From Halomarina oriensis (lineage in GTDB: Archaea; Halobacteriota; Halobacteria; Halobacteriales; Haloarculaceae), in assembly GCF_009791395.1 (NCBI RefSeq), contig NZ_WSZK01000030.1:1-64000 (forward strand): a stretch of 64,000 bases of DNA. Reading direction: 5' to 3'. Below the pieces are notes generated by a model. That model saw only the letters and a program-made list of their open reading frames with translations, ran no database searches and had not been told where the DNA came from. Below are positions 42,001 to 51,187 of the stretch, in pieces. Within the stretch, counting starts at the first letter, position 1. Each line of letters begins with the position of its first letter. Made by a program: the position numbers and the translations under genes.

Positions 42001-44274
42001 TTGGAAGGTACGACTGACCTGTTCGCGGTCCTCCGGGGACTCCCCGGAGTTGAACCGTTCTTCGATGTCGTCGTACTGCTGGCGGGTCTCCTCGGTGACG
42101 GAGGCGCGCACCTCGTCCATCGCCTGCTCGAAGTGGTCCATCGTGATGCGGACGTTGCCGACGGAGCCTTCGACGTTCTCGGCGGTCTCCTCGTCCATCG
42201 AGGAGATGAACTCGCGGGTGGCGACGAGCGCCGCCTCGCGGGCGACGGCTTCGATGTCCGCGCCGACGTAGCCCTCGGTCTGGCGGGCGAGTTTGTCGAG
42301 GTCAACGTCGTCTGCGAGCGGTTTTCGCTCGGTGTGGACCGCGAAGATGGCGCGGCGCGCCTCCTCGTCAGGAACCGGCACGTGGACGTGGCGGTCCAGT
42401 CGACCGGGGCGCAGGAGCGCCGAGTCGATGAGGTCCGGGCGGTTCGTCGCCGCGACGACCACGACGTCCTCCAGTTCTTCGAGGCCGTCGAGTTCCGTCA
42501 GGAGCTGGGAGACGACGCGTTCGCCGACGCCCGAGTCGCTCATGTTGCGACCACGCTGGCCCGCGATGGAGTCGATCTCGTCGAAGAACACCACCGTCGG
42601 TGCGTTCGAGCGGGCCTTCTCGAAGACGTCGCGGACGCCCTTCTCGGACTCGCCGACGAACTTGTTGAGCAGTTCGGGCCCCTTGATGGAGATGAAGTTG
42701 GAGTTGGCCTCGTTCGCCACCGCTTTGGCGAGCAGGGTCTTCCCGGTGCCCGGTGGGCCGTAGAGCAGGACGCCCTTCGCGGCGTCCATGTCCATCGCCT
42801 CGAACACCTCGGGGTAGTCGAGGGGCCACTGGATGGTCTCGCGGAGGCGCTCTTTGGTGTCCTCCAGCCCGCCGACCCGCTCCCAGGTGACGTCCGGCAC
42901 CTCGACGAACACCTCGCGGAGCGCGCTGGGGGTGATGCCCTTCAGCGCCTCTCGGAAGTCGTTCTCGGTGACCTGGAGCGATTCGAGCACCTCGGCGTCA
43001 ATCTCGTCCTGTTCGAGGTCGAGGTCCGGGCGGATGCGCCGCAGGGCGTTCATCGCGGCCTCCTTGGTCAGCGATTCGAGGTCCGCGCCGACGAAGCCGT
43101 GGGTGTTCTCGGCGTAGGTGTCGAGGTCGATACCGTCGACCAGCGGCATGCCGCGGGTGTGGACCTGCATAATCTCCAGGCGGCCCTCCTTGTCCGGGAC
43201 GCCGATCTCGATCTCGCGGTCGAACCGGCCGCCGCGGCGGAGTGCGGGGTCGAGCGCGTCGACGCGGTTGGTCGCGCCGATGACGGTGACCTGGCCGCGC
43301 TCTTCGAGGCCGTCCATCAGGCTGAGCAGTTGGGCGACGACGCGGCGTTCGACGTCACCGCTGGTCTCGCCACGTTTGGGGGCGATGGAGTCGAGTTCGT
43401 CGATGAAGACGATGGCCGGTTGGTTCTCCTCGGCGTCCTCGAACACCTCGCGCAGTTGCTCCTCGCTCTCGCCGTAGTACTTCGACATGATCTCCGGGCC
43501 GGAGATGTCGGTGAAGTAGGCGTCTATCTCGTTGGCGACGGCCTTCGCCATCAGCGTCTTCCCGGTGCCGGGCGGGCCGTGGAGCAGGACGCCCTTCGGC
43601 GGTTCGATGCCGAGTTGGCGGAACAGTTCGGGGTGGCGCATCGGCAGTTCGACCATCTCCCGGACCTGTTCGAGTTCGCCGTCGAGCCCACCGATGTCCT
43701 CGTAGGTGACGGAGGGTGAGCCACCGCCGGACGCGCCGCTCGCGCCCGAGGCGATCTGTTCGGCGGGCTTCTCGCTGACGTGGACCTCCGTCGAGTCGGT
43801 GACGACGACGGTGCCGTCGGGGTCGGTCTCGGCGATCTTCAGCGGGATGCGCTGGCCGCTCATCGAGGAGAGCGGCCCGAGGCCGAGGCTGAACGGCACG
43901 GTCTGGCCCTGCGTGACGGCCTGCCCGCTGAGTTTGTCGCCGATGTGGCTCCCGATGTTCCCCCGGATACGGAGGTTCTGCGGGAGGGCGACGGTGACCT
44001 GCTTGGCGGGTTTGACGTCGGCCTTCTCGACGTCGACCTTGTCGTCGATGCCGACGCCGGCCTCCTGTCGGAGGCGGCCGTCGATGCGGATGACGGCGTC
44101 GCCTTCGTCTTCGGGGTAGCCGGGCCAGACGCGTGCGACCGCACGACCGTCCGATCCGCTGATGAGGATGTAGTCCCCGTTCTCCAGGTCGAGGTCGTCC
44201 ATCGCCGCGCGGTCGATGGCGGCGAGGCCTCGGCCCGCGTCCTTCTGCTTGAGTGGTTTGACCGTGAGTTTCAT
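41998..44274 (-). CDS. Cdc48/VCP-type AAA ATPase
   Basis: A 758-residue double-AAA ATPase that unfolds or extracts proteins, in archaea probably feeding the proteasome. The N-terminal double-psi barrel (residues 1-170, [20 protein letters not shown]) is followed by a Gly/Ser linker and two AAA modules, each with a GPPGTGKT Walker A (233-240 and near 510). Walker B is FIDELDS in D1 and FFDEIDS in D2, and D1 has second-region-of-homology arginines. It is second in an operon with a 77-residue protein, overlapping by ATGA. Confidence 0.96.
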   Translation of the reverse strand: MKLTVKPLKQKDAGRGLAAIDRAAMDDLDLENGDYILISGSDGRAVARVWPGYPEDEGDAVIRIDGRLRQEAGVGIDDKVDVEKADVKPAKQVTVALPQNLRIRGNIGSHIGDKLSGQAVTQGQTVPFSLGLGPLSSMSGQRIPLKIAETDPDGTVVVTDSTEVHVSEKPAEQIASGASGASGGGSPSVTYEDIGGLDGELEQVREMVELPMRHPELFRQLGIEPPKGVLLHGPPGTGKTLMAKAVANEIDAYFTDISGPEIMSKYYGESEEQLREVFEDAEENQPAIVFIDELDSIAPKRGETSGDVERRVVAQLLSLMDGLEERGQVTVIGATNRVDALDPALRRGGRFDREIEIGVPDKEGRLEIMQVHTRGMPLVDGIDLDTYAENTHGFVGADLESLTKEAAMNALRRIRPDLDLEQDEIDAEVLESLQVTENDFREALKGITPSALREVFVEVPDVTWERVGGLEDTKERLRETIQWPLDYPEVFEAMDMDAAKGVLLYGPPGTGKTLLAKAVANEANSNFISIKGPELLNKFVGESEKGVRDVFEKARSNAPTVVFFDEIDSIAGQRGRNMSDSGVGERVVSQLLTELDGLEELEDVVVVAATNRPDLIDSALLRPGRLDRHVHVPVPDEEARRAIFAVHTERKPLADDVDLDKLARQTEGYVGADIEAVAREAALVATREFISSMDEETAENVEGSVGNVRITMDHFEQAMDEVRASVTEETRQQYDDIEERFNSGESPEDREQVSRTFQ

Positions 44275-44504
44275 CGCTCTATCTCGACGGTGACGACGCC
44301 GTTTTTGATAAACGCTTGCGCGTACCCGGCGGGCACGTCGAACTCGAACTGCCGGTCGCCGACGAGGACCATCGCGGTACCGTCCACGACGTCGACGTCC
44401 GCGTCGACCCCAGCACCGAGGTCCGCCGCGAACACCGTCCGGTCGGTGTAGTCGTACCGGCGAAGCGGTCCATCGCTATCGGCGACGCGTTGCTGATTGG
44501 TCAT
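44271..44504 (-). CDS. small conserved protein upstream of cdc48 (DUF7127-like)
   Basis: A 77-residue acidic beta-rich protein ([18 protein letters not shown], then [20 protein letters not shown], ending [10 protein letters not shown]). The ending resembles the last strands of an Hsp20/CS-type fold. The family is, from memory, DUF7127. Its stop overlaps the cdc48 ATG, so the two are translationally coupled and the small protein may be a Cdc48 cofactor (inference). An inverted repeat and TATA-like box lie just upstream. Confidence 0.72.
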   Translation of the reverse strand: MTNQQRVADSDGPLRRYDYTDRTVFAADLGAGVDADVDVVDGTAMVLVGDRQFEFDVPAGYAQAFIKNGVVTVEIER

Positions 44505-44506
44505 GT

Positions 44507-44540
44507 ACTAACTCCAGGTTAGTTCGCTTAGTATTTGAAC
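44507..44540 (-). promoter_or_regulatory. promoter and candidate operator of the cdc48 operon
   Basis: A perfect inverted repeat ACTAAC/GTTAGT with a 5-nt centre (44507-44523) begins 2 nt upstream of the start codon. A TACTAAGC/AAATACT box lies at about 44527-44538, some 28 nt before the ATG. The repeat therefore covers the expected transcription start, a position suited to repression. Confidence 0.45.
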
Positions 44541-44696
44541 GTTTCGCAGGCGAACCACCGTAGGGTGGGCGAATCCGGTGTGGCGGTCGGGTTGCGGTTC
44601 ACAGTCGGGGCCGCACCGAAATCAGGCTGGTGGTCGGGGCCGATCTACCGGTGTGAACGGCGGGGGCTTTTGCCGCCGGGTGTCGTCGGGAGGGAC

Positions 44697-45467
44697 ATGC
44701 AACGTGTCGAACACGACGGACGCACGACCACGTATCGGCAGACGGCGTTCGGGGAGGGGGTGCCGACGCTGTACGTCCACGGGAGCGGCGGGGCACACTC
44801 GGTCTGGGTTCACCAGTACGGGAGTCGCGGGTTCGACGGACCGTCGGTCGCACTCGACCTGAGCGGGCACGGCGAGAGCGACGACGTCGACACCGACCCC
44901 GGCCCGGAGACGATGACGGCGTACGTCGAGGACGTGGTGGCGGTCGCCCGCCGGACGGGGGCGCGAGTGCTCGTCGGCAACTCGCTGGGCGGGGCCATCG
45001 CGCTGACCGTCGCGCTCGACACCGACCTCGACCTGACCGGCCTCGTGCTCACGGGGACCGGAGCGAAACTCGGCGTCTCCGGGGACCTCGAAGAACTGCT
45101 CGCCGAGGAGTTCGAGGCGGCCGTCGAGACGCTCCACGGGCCGGACATGCTGTTCCACGACGCCGACGACGAGACCCGAACCGCCTCCATCGCGGCGATG
45201 GAGGCGACGGGTCGGGCGGTCACCGAACGTGACTTCCTCACCTGCGACGCGTTCGACGTCCGCGAGCGACTCGACGAGGTGGCCGTCCCGACGCTGGCGC
45301 TCACGGGCGAACACGACCGGCTCACGCCGCCGTCGTTCCACGAGTATCTGGCGGACGAACTCCCGTCGTCGTCGGCCGTCACCGTCGAGGACGCCGCTCA
45401 CCTCTCGATGCTCGAACACCCCGACGCGTGGAACGACGCCGTCGAACCCTTCCTCGCAGGCCAGTAG
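44697..45467 (+). CDS. alpha/beta fold hydrolase
   Basis: A 256-residue alpha/beta hydrolase. The oxyanion loop LYVHGSGGAHSVW, the LDLSGHGESD segment, the nucleophile elbow GNSLGG (Ser), acid in TGEHDRLTPP and the final His in DAAHLSML form a complete catalytic set. The start at 44697 is the ATG preceding the conserved strand; an upstream extension looks non-coding. Substrate unknown. Confidence 0.88.
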   Translation: MQRVEHDGRTTTYRQTAFGEGVPTLYVHGSGGAHSVWVHQYGSRGFDGPSVALDLSGHGESDDVDTDPGPETMTAYVEDVVAVARRTGARVLVGNSLGGAIALTVALDTDLDLTGLVLTGTGAKLGVSGDLEELLAEEFEAAVETLHGPDMLFHDADDETRTASIAAMEATGRAVTERDFLTCDAFDVRERLDEVAVPTLALTGEHDRLTPPSFHEYLADELPSSSAVTVEDAAHLSMLEHPDAWNDAVEPFLAGQ

Positions 45468-45487
45468 CAGTCACGAGGCGCGTGGGC

Positions 45488-46426
45488 TCACAGGGTCGAC
45501 GTCTCGGTCCGCTGCTCGGCCCACGTCCTGACGTAGTGCGCCCAGTACCCCGCGTTGCGCCCGTAGCGCTGTGCGAAGTTGTCGAGGTGGTCGTCGGTCG
45601 CCTCCGGGAGGCCGTAGAGTTCCTCGACGGCCGTCCGGAGTGTGGGGTCGTACCGGGGCGGCCTGTCGGTCCGGCCGAACCCCTCGACGGCGACGAACTC
45701 CGCCGCCCACGAGTCGAACCCCCAGACGGATTCGAGGCGGTCGACGAGTTCGCCCGTCTCCAGCGTCGAGAGCGGTTCCGTTGCGAACGCCTCGGCGGCG
45801 GCCAGCAGTGTCCGTGCCTTCATGTCGTCGAAGAGACGCTCGACGGCCTCCGCTCCCGTCAACACGAGTCGTGGCGTCGGGAACAACAGGAGGGAGGCCG
45901 CCGTCTCCGCCGACCCACCGCCGGCCCCCTCGTCGGCGTGGGCCGGTGGTGCCGGAAGCGGTCGTTCCACGACCCGCCCCACGGAGGTGACCAGTTCTCG
46001 CTTCTGCTCGCGTGCGACGTCGAGCGGCGTGGCCTGCGCGAGCGCCGCCCAACAGGCCGCGCCGAACGGCGTCGGTGCGCGGACTTGGTGGTAGCCGTCG
46101 AGCGTGTCGAGGACGCGGCGAAACGGCGGGTCGTCGGCCGCGGCCGCGTAGAGCGGTTCGACGTCGTCGGCCAGCGAGAGCGCGGCCCCCACCCAGTCGG
46201 CGACGACCCGTTCGTCGCCCGGTTCGTCGACCCACGTCACGTCCACGTCGAGGGTCGCCGCCTCCTCGCCCGACCGGACGGTGGCGACGAACGGCCACTC
46301 CTCGGCGTAGCCGGCGACCGTGGCGGCGTCGTCACTGCACGCTCGCTCGTCGGCCCAGGGTCCCGTCCGGGAGAGCGCCCGTATCGATTGACCGAAGTCG
46401 AATGGCTCGGTCGCGTGCAGTTGCAT
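45488..46426 (-). CDS. AlkA-like DNA-3-methyladenine glycosylase
   Basis: A 312-residue protein of the HhH-GPD/AlkA type, which removes alkylated bases. A TBP-like N-terminal domain is followed by the helical domain with LDGYHQVRAPTPFGAACWAA. The helix-hairpin-helix region is LESVWGFDSWAAEFVAVEGF, with a catalytic-Asp candidate in FGRTDRPPRYDPTL. The HhH glycines are less regular than in bacterial AlkA, so activity is likely but not certain. It converges on the hydrolase gene with a 20-nt gap. Confidence 0.78.
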   Translation of the reverse strand: MQLHATEPFDFGQSIRALSRTGPWADERACSDDAATVAGYAEEWPFVATVRSGEEAATLDVDVTWVDEPGDERVVADWVGAALSLADDVEPLYAAAADDPPFRRVLDTLDGYHQVRAPTPFGAACWAALAQATPLDVAREQKRELVTSVGRVVERPLPAPPAHADEGAGGGSAETAASLLLFPTPRLVLTGAEAVERLFDDMKARTLLAAAEAFATEPLSTLETGELVDRLESVWGFDSWAAEFVAVEGFGRTDRPPRYDPTLRTAVEELYGLPEATDDHLDNFAQRYGRNAGYWAHYVRTWAEQRTETSTL

Positions 46427-46542
46427 GGCTCACCCGACACGTGACTCGCAGATAAGTGTCGCCCCCGACCGGACAGAATACGGCAATCCGTGGGGGTTGT
46501 CGACGGGTTCTTCAGGGCCTTGACAGCCAAACGTTCGAGCGC

Positions 46543-47349
46543 TCAGTACAGTTCGTCGAGGTCCTCCTCGACGTGGCTGTGTTCGTCGGCGGGGAACTCG
46601 CCGGCCTCGACGGCCTCCTTGTAGTCCGCGACCGCTCGCTGCATCTCACCGCGGACGTCGCCGAACGCCTTCCCGAACGGTGCCGTCCCTTCGGTGAGGC
46701 CGACCACCTCGTCGACGACGAGCACCTGTCCGTCACAGTCCGGCCCCGCACCGATACCGATGGTCGGGATGTCGAGTCGTTCGGTGACGATGCGCCCCAG
46801 ATTGGCCGGGATGTGTTCGAGGACGAGCGAGAACGCGCCGGCCGCCTCGTGGGCTTCGGCCTGTTCGACGATGCGGCGCGCGCTCTCCTCGTCGGTCCCC
46901 TGTCGGAACAGGCCGGTCTCGTTCTCGCCTTGCGGCGTGAGTCCGAGGTGGGCCATGACGGGGATGCCCAGTTGAGCGAGTCGACGAGTCAGGTCGACGG
47001 TGTGTTCACCGCACTCCAGTTTCACCGCGTCCGCGTCGGCCTCTTTCAGCATCCGACCGCAGTTCTCGACGGACCGGGCCTCGTCGACACCGAACGTGAG
47101 AAACGGCATATCGGCGACGACCAGCGCGTTCTCGACGACACGACTCACGGCGCTCGTCGCGCTCAACATCTCGTCGAGGGTGACGGGGATGGTCGAGTCG
47201 TGTCCGAGACGGAGGTTACCCATCGAGTCGCCGACGAGAACCACGTCGATGCCGGCCTCGTCGACGACGGTCGCGTCCTTCGCGTCGTACGCCGTCAGCA
47301 TCGTGATGGGGTCGACGCCTGCCTTCTCGCGGATGTCCTTTGCCCGCAT
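46543..47349 (-). CDS. panB: 3-methyl-2-oxobutanoate hydroxymethyltransferase
   Basis: A 268-residue PanB, which adds a hydroxymethyl group from methylene-tetrahydrofolate (or archaeal equivalent) to 2-oxoisovalerate in pantothenate/CoA synthesis. Diagnostic are MLTAYDAKDATVVDEAGIDV, LVGDSMGNLRLGHDSTIPV, KLECGEH, PVMAHLGLTPQ and GIGAGPDCDGQVLVVDE. Full-length and monocistronic. Confidence 0.96.
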   Translation of the reverse strand: MRAKDIREKAGVDPITMLTAYDAKDATVVDEAGIDVVLVGDSMGNLRLGHDSTIPVTLDEMLSATSAVSRVVENALVVADMPFLTFGVDEARSVENCGRMLKEADADAVKLECGEHTVDLTRRLAQLGIPVMAHLGLTPQGENETGLFRQGTDEESARRIVEQAEAHEAAGAFSLVLEHIPANLGRIVTERLDIPTIGIGAGPDCDGQVLVVDEVVGLTEGTAPFGKAFGDVRGEMQRAVADYKEAVEAGEFPADEHSHVEEDLDELY

Positions 47350-47473
47350 GGCTCGCGGTCGGAGGCGGCCGCTGATAAAGGTCTCCGGTTCAGCAACGTG
47401 TGGCGACTCGTGGGGTCGCCGAGCACCGACGTGACAACGAACGGTTCATGACCCGCCCGGCGCAACGGCGAGT

Positions 47474-47707
47474 GTGCCAACCGTCGAGCGAACCGACCCC
47501 GAGGGCGTCGACTACGGGTGGGTGATGCAGACGACGTTCGTCGTCGCCATCGCCGTCGGCGCACCGCTCGTCGCCGTCGCCTCCCTGTTCGTCCCCGCAC
47601 TGAACACGTGGCCCGCCCGCGCGGCGTTCGCCGTCCGCGTCGGGGCCGTCCTCTGGGTCTGTATCGCCGTCTGCGTCTTCCTCTACGCTCGTTCGCGGGC
47701 CGAGTGA
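47474..47707 (+). CDS. small two-TM membrane protein (DUF5822-like)
   Basis: A 77-residue protein with a short polar N-terminus and two TM helices (TTFVVAIAVGAPLVAVASLF, then VRVGAVLWVCIAVCVFLYAR). It probably belongs to the haloarchaeal DUF5822 group (from memory). The start is GTG at 47474, first codon of VPTVERTDPEG. Function unknown. Confidence 0.68.
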   Translation: MPTVERTDPEGVDYGWVMQTTFVVAIAVGAPLVAVASLFVPALNTWPARAAFAVRVGAVLWVCIAVCVFLYARSRAE

Positions 47708-47724
47708 GCCTCGTCGGACGAGGT

Positions 47725-48243
47725 TCAGTCCTCGACCCACTCGAACGCCGTCCCCGCCCGTCGCGCGGTCTCCTCGTCGCGTGTCGAGTCACCGACGAAC
47801 AGCGTCCGCTCCGGGGTGGCGTCGAGTGCTCCCAGAGCCGTCAACAGCGGTTTCGGGTCCGGCTTCTCCGTATCGAGGGTGTCCCGACCGACCACCGTCC
47901 GAACGTGGTCGGCGAGGCCGTGCGTGTCGAGGGCGATGCGGACGGCCGCCGCGCAGTTGAGCGAGCAGACGCCGACGGGGACGTCCAGCGGCAGGTCGTC
48001 CGCACGGGCGAGTCGCGTCGAGCGGCGTGCGCCGTCACGCTCGTGGTCGGCGATGACCGACTCGACGGCCTCGCCGTGGCCGGCGTCTCTGGCGTGCTGG
48101 AGCATCGCCCAGAGGTCGTCCGGCGGTTCGGTGCCACGGTCGCGGAGCGTCGCGGCGACCTCGCTGGCGACAGCGTCCCAGTCGACGGCGAGGTGGACGA
48201 GCGTGCCGTCGAGGTCGTAGACGACGGCGTCGTAGCTGTTCAC
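47725..48243 (-). CDS. HAD family hydrolase (phosphoglycolate-phosphatase-like)
   Basis: A 172-residue HAD-superfamily phosphatase. Motif I is VYDLDGTLVHL with nucleophile Asp, motif II is around GVCSLNCAAAV, the motif III Lys is in DTEKPDPKPLL, and motif IV is VGDSTRDEETARRAG. The cap domain is small and helical. Phosphoglycolate phosphatase or nucleotidase activity is possible. It starts with GTG at 48243, overlapping the upstream gene by 4 nt. Confidence 0.88.
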   Translation of the reverse strand: MNSYDAVVYDLDGTLVHLAVDWDAVASEVAATLRDRGTEPPDDLWAMLQHARDAGHGEAVESVIADHERDGARRSTRLARADDLPLDVPVGVCSLNCAAAVRIALDTHGLADHVRTVVGRDTLDTEKPDPKPLLTALGALDATPERTLFVGDSTRDEETARRAGTAFEWVED

Positions 48244-48644
48244 GCTCGAACGTACTCCTCGACGGCGTCGACCACGTCGGTCGTCGGTGCATCGGGTGCG
48301 AGCGCGAGGAACAGACCCTCGCCGTCGGCGAGGACGCGGACGGCCGTGAGGTCGTCCATGAACGTCGTCAGCGCCCGTGTCTCCCCGGAGTCGGCGAAGA
48401 GGTCCTCGAACAGGTCCGGTTCGGTGAAGTCGAGGGAGACGGAGGAGTGGACGCCCGAGAGGTGCTCGTGTATCGCCTCGTCGTCGTCCCGCTCGGCGAC
48501 CACGTCCGCACAGAACAGCACCTCGTCGTCCGCCCGGTCGTCCTCGACGACGAGCAGGAGGCCGGAGCCAGCGACCGCCACTGCGGCCTCTACGGCGGGT
48601 GTCGCGTCGAAGCCTCCGACCGACGGGTCGTTCGTCACCGGCAT
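48240..48644 (-). CDS. conserved haloarchaeal protein
   Basis: A 134-residue soluble acidic protein. The pattern GSGLLLVVEDDRADDEVLFC, ADVVAERDDDEAIHEH, then GEGLFLALAPDAPTTDVV is reminiscent of a haloarchaeal DUF7522-type family (uncertain). It is coupled to the HAD hydrolase by a GTGA overlap. The ATG at 48644 was chosen from a GGTTATCG box about 26 nt upstream. Function unknown. Confidence 0.65.
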   Translation of the reverse strand: MPVTNDPSVGGFDATPAVEAAVAVAGSGLLLVVEDDRADDEVLFCADVVAERDDDEAIHEHLSGVHSSVSLDFTEPDLFEDLFADSGETRALTTFMDDLTAVRVLADGEGLFLALAPDAPTTDVVDAVEEYVRA

Positions 48645-48703
48645 GGACTCTGGTTCGACTATCGAACGATAACCGTTCTTGCCGGACGGCCGACCGGTCG
48701 CTC

Positions 48704-49825
48704 TCATCCGAGCAGGTCGCGGGCGATGACGGTCTTCTGAATCTGACTGGTCCCCTCGTAGATGGTGAGAATCTTCGCGTCGCGGTAGAGGCGCTCGACG
48801 TCGAACTCGCGGGTGTAGCCGTAGCCGCCGTGAATCTGGACGGCCTCGTTCGTGACGTCCATCGCGTTCTCGCTGGCGACGTACTTCGCCATGCTCGCCG
48901 CGGTGGGGAAGCCGTCGGTTCCCGCCGCCTTCTGCCGGGCGGCGTCGTGGACGTGCAGGCGAGCGCCCTGCGTCGTCGTGTGCATGTCCGCGAGTTTGTG
49001 CCGAATCGACTGGATGTCCGCGATTGGCCCGTCGAACTGCTCGCGTTCCTGCGCGTAGTCGACGGCCCGGTCCAGCGCGTCCTGTGCGAGACCCACGGAC
49101 TGTGCGGCGATGCCGATGCGTCCGCCGGTGAGGATGGAGAGCGCCGCCGAGAGCCCCTTCCCCTCGGGCGTGAGTCGGTTCTCCGCGGGGACGCGCACGT
49201 CGTCGAAGGTGAGGCTGGTCGTGTCACTCGCGCGCAGGCCGAGTTTCTCCTCGGGTTCGCCGACCGAGAGGCCGTCGGCGTCACCGGGGACGACGAACTG
49301 CGTTATCTCCTCGGGTGCGGTCTTGGCGAAGACGATGTAGACGCCAGCACGGCGGCCGTTCGTGATCCACTGCTTGTCCCCCGAGATGACGTACCCGCCG
49401 GCGTCACGCTCGGCGGTCGTCGTCATCTGGGCGGGGTTCGACCCCGCGCCGGGTTCGGAGAGGCAGAACGCGCCGACCGGTCGCCCGTCGACCATCTCCG
49501 GCAGCCAGCGCTCCTTCTGGTCCTCGTCGCCGAACTCGGCGATACACGAGGTGGCGAGACAGTGGACGGACAGCGCGGTGGCCACCGCCAGCGTCCCGTA
49601 GGCCACCTCCTCGTTGACCACGGCGTAGGTGAGGGGGTCGGCGTCGTAGCCGCCGTACTCCTCGGGGACCGTCAGGCCCGTCAGATCCAGGTCGGCGAGG
49701 CCGTCCCAGACGTCCTCGGGGAACGTCTCGTTCGCGTCGCACTCCTCGGCGACGGGTTGTATCTCCTCGACCGCGAACTCCCGGACCACGTCCCGGATGG
49801 CCTCCTGCTCGGCCGTCAGTTGCAT
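48704..49825 (-). CDS. acyl-CoA dehydrogenase
   Basis: A 373-residue FAD-dependent acyl-CoA dehydrogenase of beta-oxidation or branched-chain amino-acid breakdown. Motifs include GAFCLSEPGAGSNPAQM, then KQWITNGRRAG, QSIRHKLADMH and QIHGGYGYTREFDVERLYRD. The catalytic Glu is in ILTIYEGTSQIQ, in the position of short/medium-chain enzymes. No ETF or thiolase gene is adjacent. The chain length preferred is unknown. Confidence 0.94.
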   Translation of the reverse strand: MQLTAEQEAIRDVVREFAVEEIQPVAEECDANETFPEDVWDGLADLDLTGLTVPEEYGGYDADPLTYAVVNEEVAYGTLAVATALSVHCLATSCIAEFGDEDQKERWLPEMVDGRPVGAFCLSEPGAGSNPAQMTTTAERDAGGYVISGDKQWITNGRRAGVYIVFAKTAPEEITQFVVPGDADGLSVGEPEEKLGLRASDTTSLTFDDVRVPAENRLTPEGKGLSAALSILTGGRIGIAAQSVGLAQDALDRAVDYAQEREQFDGPIADIQSIRHKLADMHTTTQGARLHVHDAARQKAAGTDGFPTAASMAKYVASENAMDVTNEAVQIHGGYGYTREFDVERLYRDAKILTIYEGTSQIQKTVIARDLLG

Positions 49826-49949
49826 ACCTGGGTGTCTGGTGGCCGAGCGCAAAAATCGCCCGTTCCGAACCGACGAACTCATCGCCACACCGTCACGACC
49901 CGCCCCGACCGAACAGTAATGTCGTTCGACGTGGTCGTCCCGAGGACGG

Positions 49950-50645
49950 ATGGTCTCCCGACGTCTGCCGGTCGTCGCGGCCGGTCTCTGTGGCTGTGTG
50001 CTGGTGGCGACCAGCGCCGCGCTCGACGGGTCGCTCTCGGCCCCGCTGGTCCCGCCGCCGGAGCCGTCGCTCGACGGTACTACCGGGCCGTCGCTGTTCG
50101 CACTCCTCCTCGCGTGGCTTCGTGAGGTCTTCGGCATCTCCTTCGAGGGGGCGCTCGGCGGGTCGGCCCCGCCGGTCGTCCCACCGGTCGTCCTCGCGTT
50201 CGCCACCCTCGTCGTCGCCGGGGGCTGTCTCGCGGTGGTCCTGTTGCTCACCAGACGCGGCGGGGTGACCGGGTCGGGCGACCGGCTTCGACCGTCGCCC
50301 GACCCCGACGGGAGTCCCCCCTGGCCACCGACGGCCCGGAACCCGCTGGACCGAGCGTGGGTCGCGCTGGTGGCCCGACTCGACGCCGACCGGCCCCACG
50401 CGCTGACGACCCGCGAGTGGGCGGGTCGAGCGGTCGAGGACGGGTACGACCGACGGACGGTCCGCCGACTCCGGTCGGCGGTCGAGGAGGGACACTACGC
50501 CGCGGACGGTCCCGCCGACCCGACCGAGGTGGCCCGTCGGGCACGCCGGCGACTCGGTATCGACGAGACCGACCCGACCGACCGGACGGGTCGACCCGAG
50601 CGGGGAGAACGGCCCGACCGGACGGCCGACGAGGGGAGCGAGTGA
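49950..50645 (+). CDS. DUF4129 domain membrane protein
   Basis: A 231-residue protein with an N-terminal signal/TM segment (LPVVAAGLCGCVLVATSAAL), a second TM helix (VVLAFATLVVAGGCLAVVLL) and a cytoplasmic DUF4129 domain (NPLDRAWVALVARLDADRPH, then TTREWAGRAVEDGYDRRTVR). DUF4129 proteins usually sit in MoxR/DUF58 operons. It starts a four-gene unit with overlaps; the next gene begins inside its stop. Confidence 0.85.
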   Translation: MVSRRLPVVAAGLCGCVLVATSAALDGSLSAPLVPPPEPSLDGTTGPSLFALLLAWLREVFGISFEGALGGSAPPVVPPVVLAFATLVVAGGCLAVVLLLTRRGGVTGSGDRLRPSPDPDGSPPWPPTARNPLDRAWVALVARLDADRPHALTTREWAGRAVEDGYDRRTVRRLRSAVEEGHYAADGPADPTEVARRARRRLGIDETDPTDRTGRPERGERPDRTADEGSE

Positions 50646-51187
50646 GTGGATTCCGCACGTCGCTCGTCGCGGTCGCCGGCGCGACACTGCTCGTGGCCGC
50701 CGTCGTCCTCGCACTCGACGTCGTCGGCTGGTCTCTCGGAGCGGGCGCGTCGATGCTGGTCGTTCTCTCGGTCGTCCTCGCCGTCACGACGGCGGCGATG
50801 GTCGGCGGCATCCACTGGGGCGAGGGCGTCCAGCAGTCGGCGGTCGAGTCACCCGAGTCCACGGTCGGCACCCCGCGACCCGGCGTCGAACTCCGGGCGC
50901 TCGACGGCGGCCGACTCCCGGTCGGTGCTCGACGGCGAGCGGCGATCCGTGACCGACTCCGACGCGTCGCGGTCCGGACGCTGGTGGCCGAACGGGGCGT
51001 CTCCGAGGCAGCGGCCGCCGAACGACTGACGAACGGGACGTGGACGACCGACCACACTGCGGCGGCGCTGTTCACGCCTACGGACGGCCCGCTCGACCGC
51101 CTCCGGGCCTCGGTACGGTTCCGTCGTCGTGCTCGCCACGCTGCGGTCGCGATTCGGCGACTCGCTCGGGAGGCGGGTGAGCAGTGA
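50642..51187 (+). CDS. membrane protein of the DUF58 operon (DUF7269-like)
   Basis: A 181-residue protein with two N-terminal TM helices (TSLVAVAGATLLVAAVVLAL; then MLVVLSVVLAVTTAAMVGGI). A soluble helical domain rich in Arg follows (RRRAAIRDRLRRVAVRTLVA). Its place between DUF4129 and DUF58 genes matches a haloarchaeal family that I recall as DUF7269. It starts with GTG at 50642, 4-nt overlap on both sides. Confidence 0.72.
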   Translation: MSGFRTSLVAVAGATLLVAAVVLALDVVGWSLGAGASMLVVLSVVLAVTTAAMVGGIHWGEGVQQSAVESPESTVGTPRPGVELRALDGGRLPVGARRRAAIRDRLRRVAVRTLVAERGVSEAAAAERLTNGTWTTDHTAAALFTPTDGPLDRLRASVRFRRRARHAAVAIRRLAREAGEQ

